A stretch of DNA of 11,916 nucleotides from DAOUMF01 sp034411955 (GTDB lineage: Bacteria > Chloroflexota > Dehalococcoidia > SM23-28-2 > RBG-16-64-32). Shown here one piece after another: positions 11,491 to 11,916 of the stretch (positions are counted from its first letter, which is position 1; every line of letters starts with the position of its first letter). The stretch spans positions 1 to 11,916 of the forward strand of contig DAOUMF010000195.1 in assembly GCA_034411955.1 (NCBI GenBank), read 5' to 3'. The notes below the pieces were generated by a model, which made no database searches, was not told the origin of the DNA, and was given only the letters and a program-made list of their open reading frames with translations. A program made the position numbers and the translations under genes.

Positions 11491-11916
11491 TGCCTGTCCT
11501 GAGCTTAGCCGAAGGGCCGATCTCCAGGGCGCTGCCGCCCGCTGCCTCGATCCTCTCCTTGGCGGTCGCGGAGAACTTGTGGGCCTTCACCGTGAGCGCC
11601 TTCGTCAGTTCCCCGCTGGCCAGGACCTTTACCGGCCGCCGCAGGCTCCTGATCACCCGCGACTGCTTGAGCAGCTCCGGGGTCACCGCGGTGCCGGCCT
11701 CAAACCGCTCCAGGTCCCGCAGGTTCACTGCGGAGTACTCCTTGCGGAATATGTTGGTGAAGCCGCGGCGGCGGGGCAGCCGCTTGATGAGACGCGTCTG
11801 GCCGCCCTCGAACCCGAGCTTGGGCTTGCGCCCCGAGCGCGACTTCTGGCCCTTAAGGCCGCGGCCGGAATAGGTGCCGCGGCCACTGGCGTCGCCGCGA
11901 CCCACCCGCTTCCGGG
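11474..11916 (-). CDS. rplO: 50S ribosomal protein L15, N-terminus outside window
   Basis: L15 is a late-assembling large-subunit protein. The visible frame is open to the window edge and reads RKRVGRGDASGRGTYSGRG, then LKGQKSRSGRKPKLGFEGGQ. This is the conserved L15 N-terminal block after the missing first 20 residues or so, so the GTG at 11905 is an internal valine and not the start. The domain continues through LPRRRGFTNIF and ends at KERIEAAGGSALEI, where L15 proteins normally stop. Here about 14 extra residues (GPSAKLRTGNGDGG) follow, encoded by a repeat-like element, and the TAG lies 17 bases inside secY. It is the first gene of this part of the cluster. Confidence 0.96.
   Translation of the reverse strand, partial: RKRVGRGDASGRGTYSGRGLKGQKSRSGRKPKLGFEGGQTRLIKRLPRRRGFTNIFRKEYSAVNLRDLERFEAGTAVTPELLKQSRVIRSLRRPVKVLASGELTKALTVKAHKFSATAKERIEAAGGSALEIGPSAKLRTGNGDGG
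11491..11520. repeat. REP-like palindromic element at the rplO/secY junction
   Basis: The plus strand carries CCTGAGCTTAGCCGAAGG at 11498-11515, flanked by TGCCTGT and GCCGA. It closely resembles the short dispersed palindromes of the CCTGAGC(G/T)TAG(C/T)CGAAGG or CCTGAGCTTGTCGAAGG type that recur in many high-GC genomes. This is recognised from memory, not searched. Its centre, CTGAGCTTAG, is an imperfect palindrome. It lies just where L15 should end and supplies both the extra L15 residues and the AGGA before the secY start. Confidence 0.5.

Noticed and set aside
11474..11905. Complete rplO starting at the GTG at 11905
   Set aside because: The frame continues upstream as RKR to the window edge, and L15 normally has about 20 more residues before VGRG.
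1..11916. Reassignment of TGA or TAG to an amino acid
   Set aside because: TAG sits at the expected C-terminus of every conserved protein. The three TGA codons also end proteins properly, with no homology beyond them, and Trp is encoded by TGG.

Overview
The window reads as a high-GC bacterial chromosome segment carrying housekeeping genes. The best taxonomic guess is the Chloroflexota, possibly Dehalococcoidia. This rests on several things: the secY-adk-map-infA-rpmJ-rpsM-rpsK-rpsD-rpoA-rplQ-truA-rplM-rpsI order, the zinc-ligand forms of S4, L36 and adenylate kinase, a fused-function phosphoglucose/phosphomannose isomerase next to metK, and a long acidic tail on RpoA. This is inference from pattern memory; no phylogeny was run.

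Positions 1-3510 (+ strand) hold the 3' end of metK and then three tightly coupled sugar genes: a sugar-1-phosphate nucleotidyltransferase, a phosphohexomutase and a bifunctional phosphoglucose/phosphomannose isomerase. Read in reverse order, they could take fructose-6-P to a hexose-6-P, then a hexose-1-P, then an NDP-sugar, plausibly GDP-mannose or an NDP-glucose. Between the first two lies a 26-codon ORF (946-1026) that duplicates the N-terminus of the mutase and is joined to both neighbours by overlapping stop/start codons. Positions 3511-3541 are the short convergent gap.

Positions 3542-11916 (- strand) hold the distal end of the large ribosomal-protein supercluster. In the direction of transcription it is rplO (partial), secY, adk, map, infA, rpmJ, rpsM, rpsK, rpsD, rpoA, rplQ, truA, rplM, rpsI. 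It covers membrane insertion, nucleotide balance, N-terminal Met removal, initiation, ribosome assembly, RNA polymerase alpha and tRNA pseudouridylation. Spacing is tight and several genes overlap, so it is probably one polycistronic unit whose promoters lie outside the window. There is no gene-free stretch over 300 bases; the longest is the 72-base infA leader.

No defence system, mobile element, CRISPR array or tRNA/rRNA gene is visible. The best leads are: (1) the duplicated mutase start acting as a coupled mini-ORF; (2) a strong preference for TAG stops (15 of 18 genes, no TAA), often fused to the next Shine-Dalgarno as TAGGAGG; (3) a REP-like palindromic element lodged in the rplO/secY junction; (4) small hairpins over the rpsM ribosome-binding site and in the infA leader; (5) the acidic C-terminal extension of RpoA.
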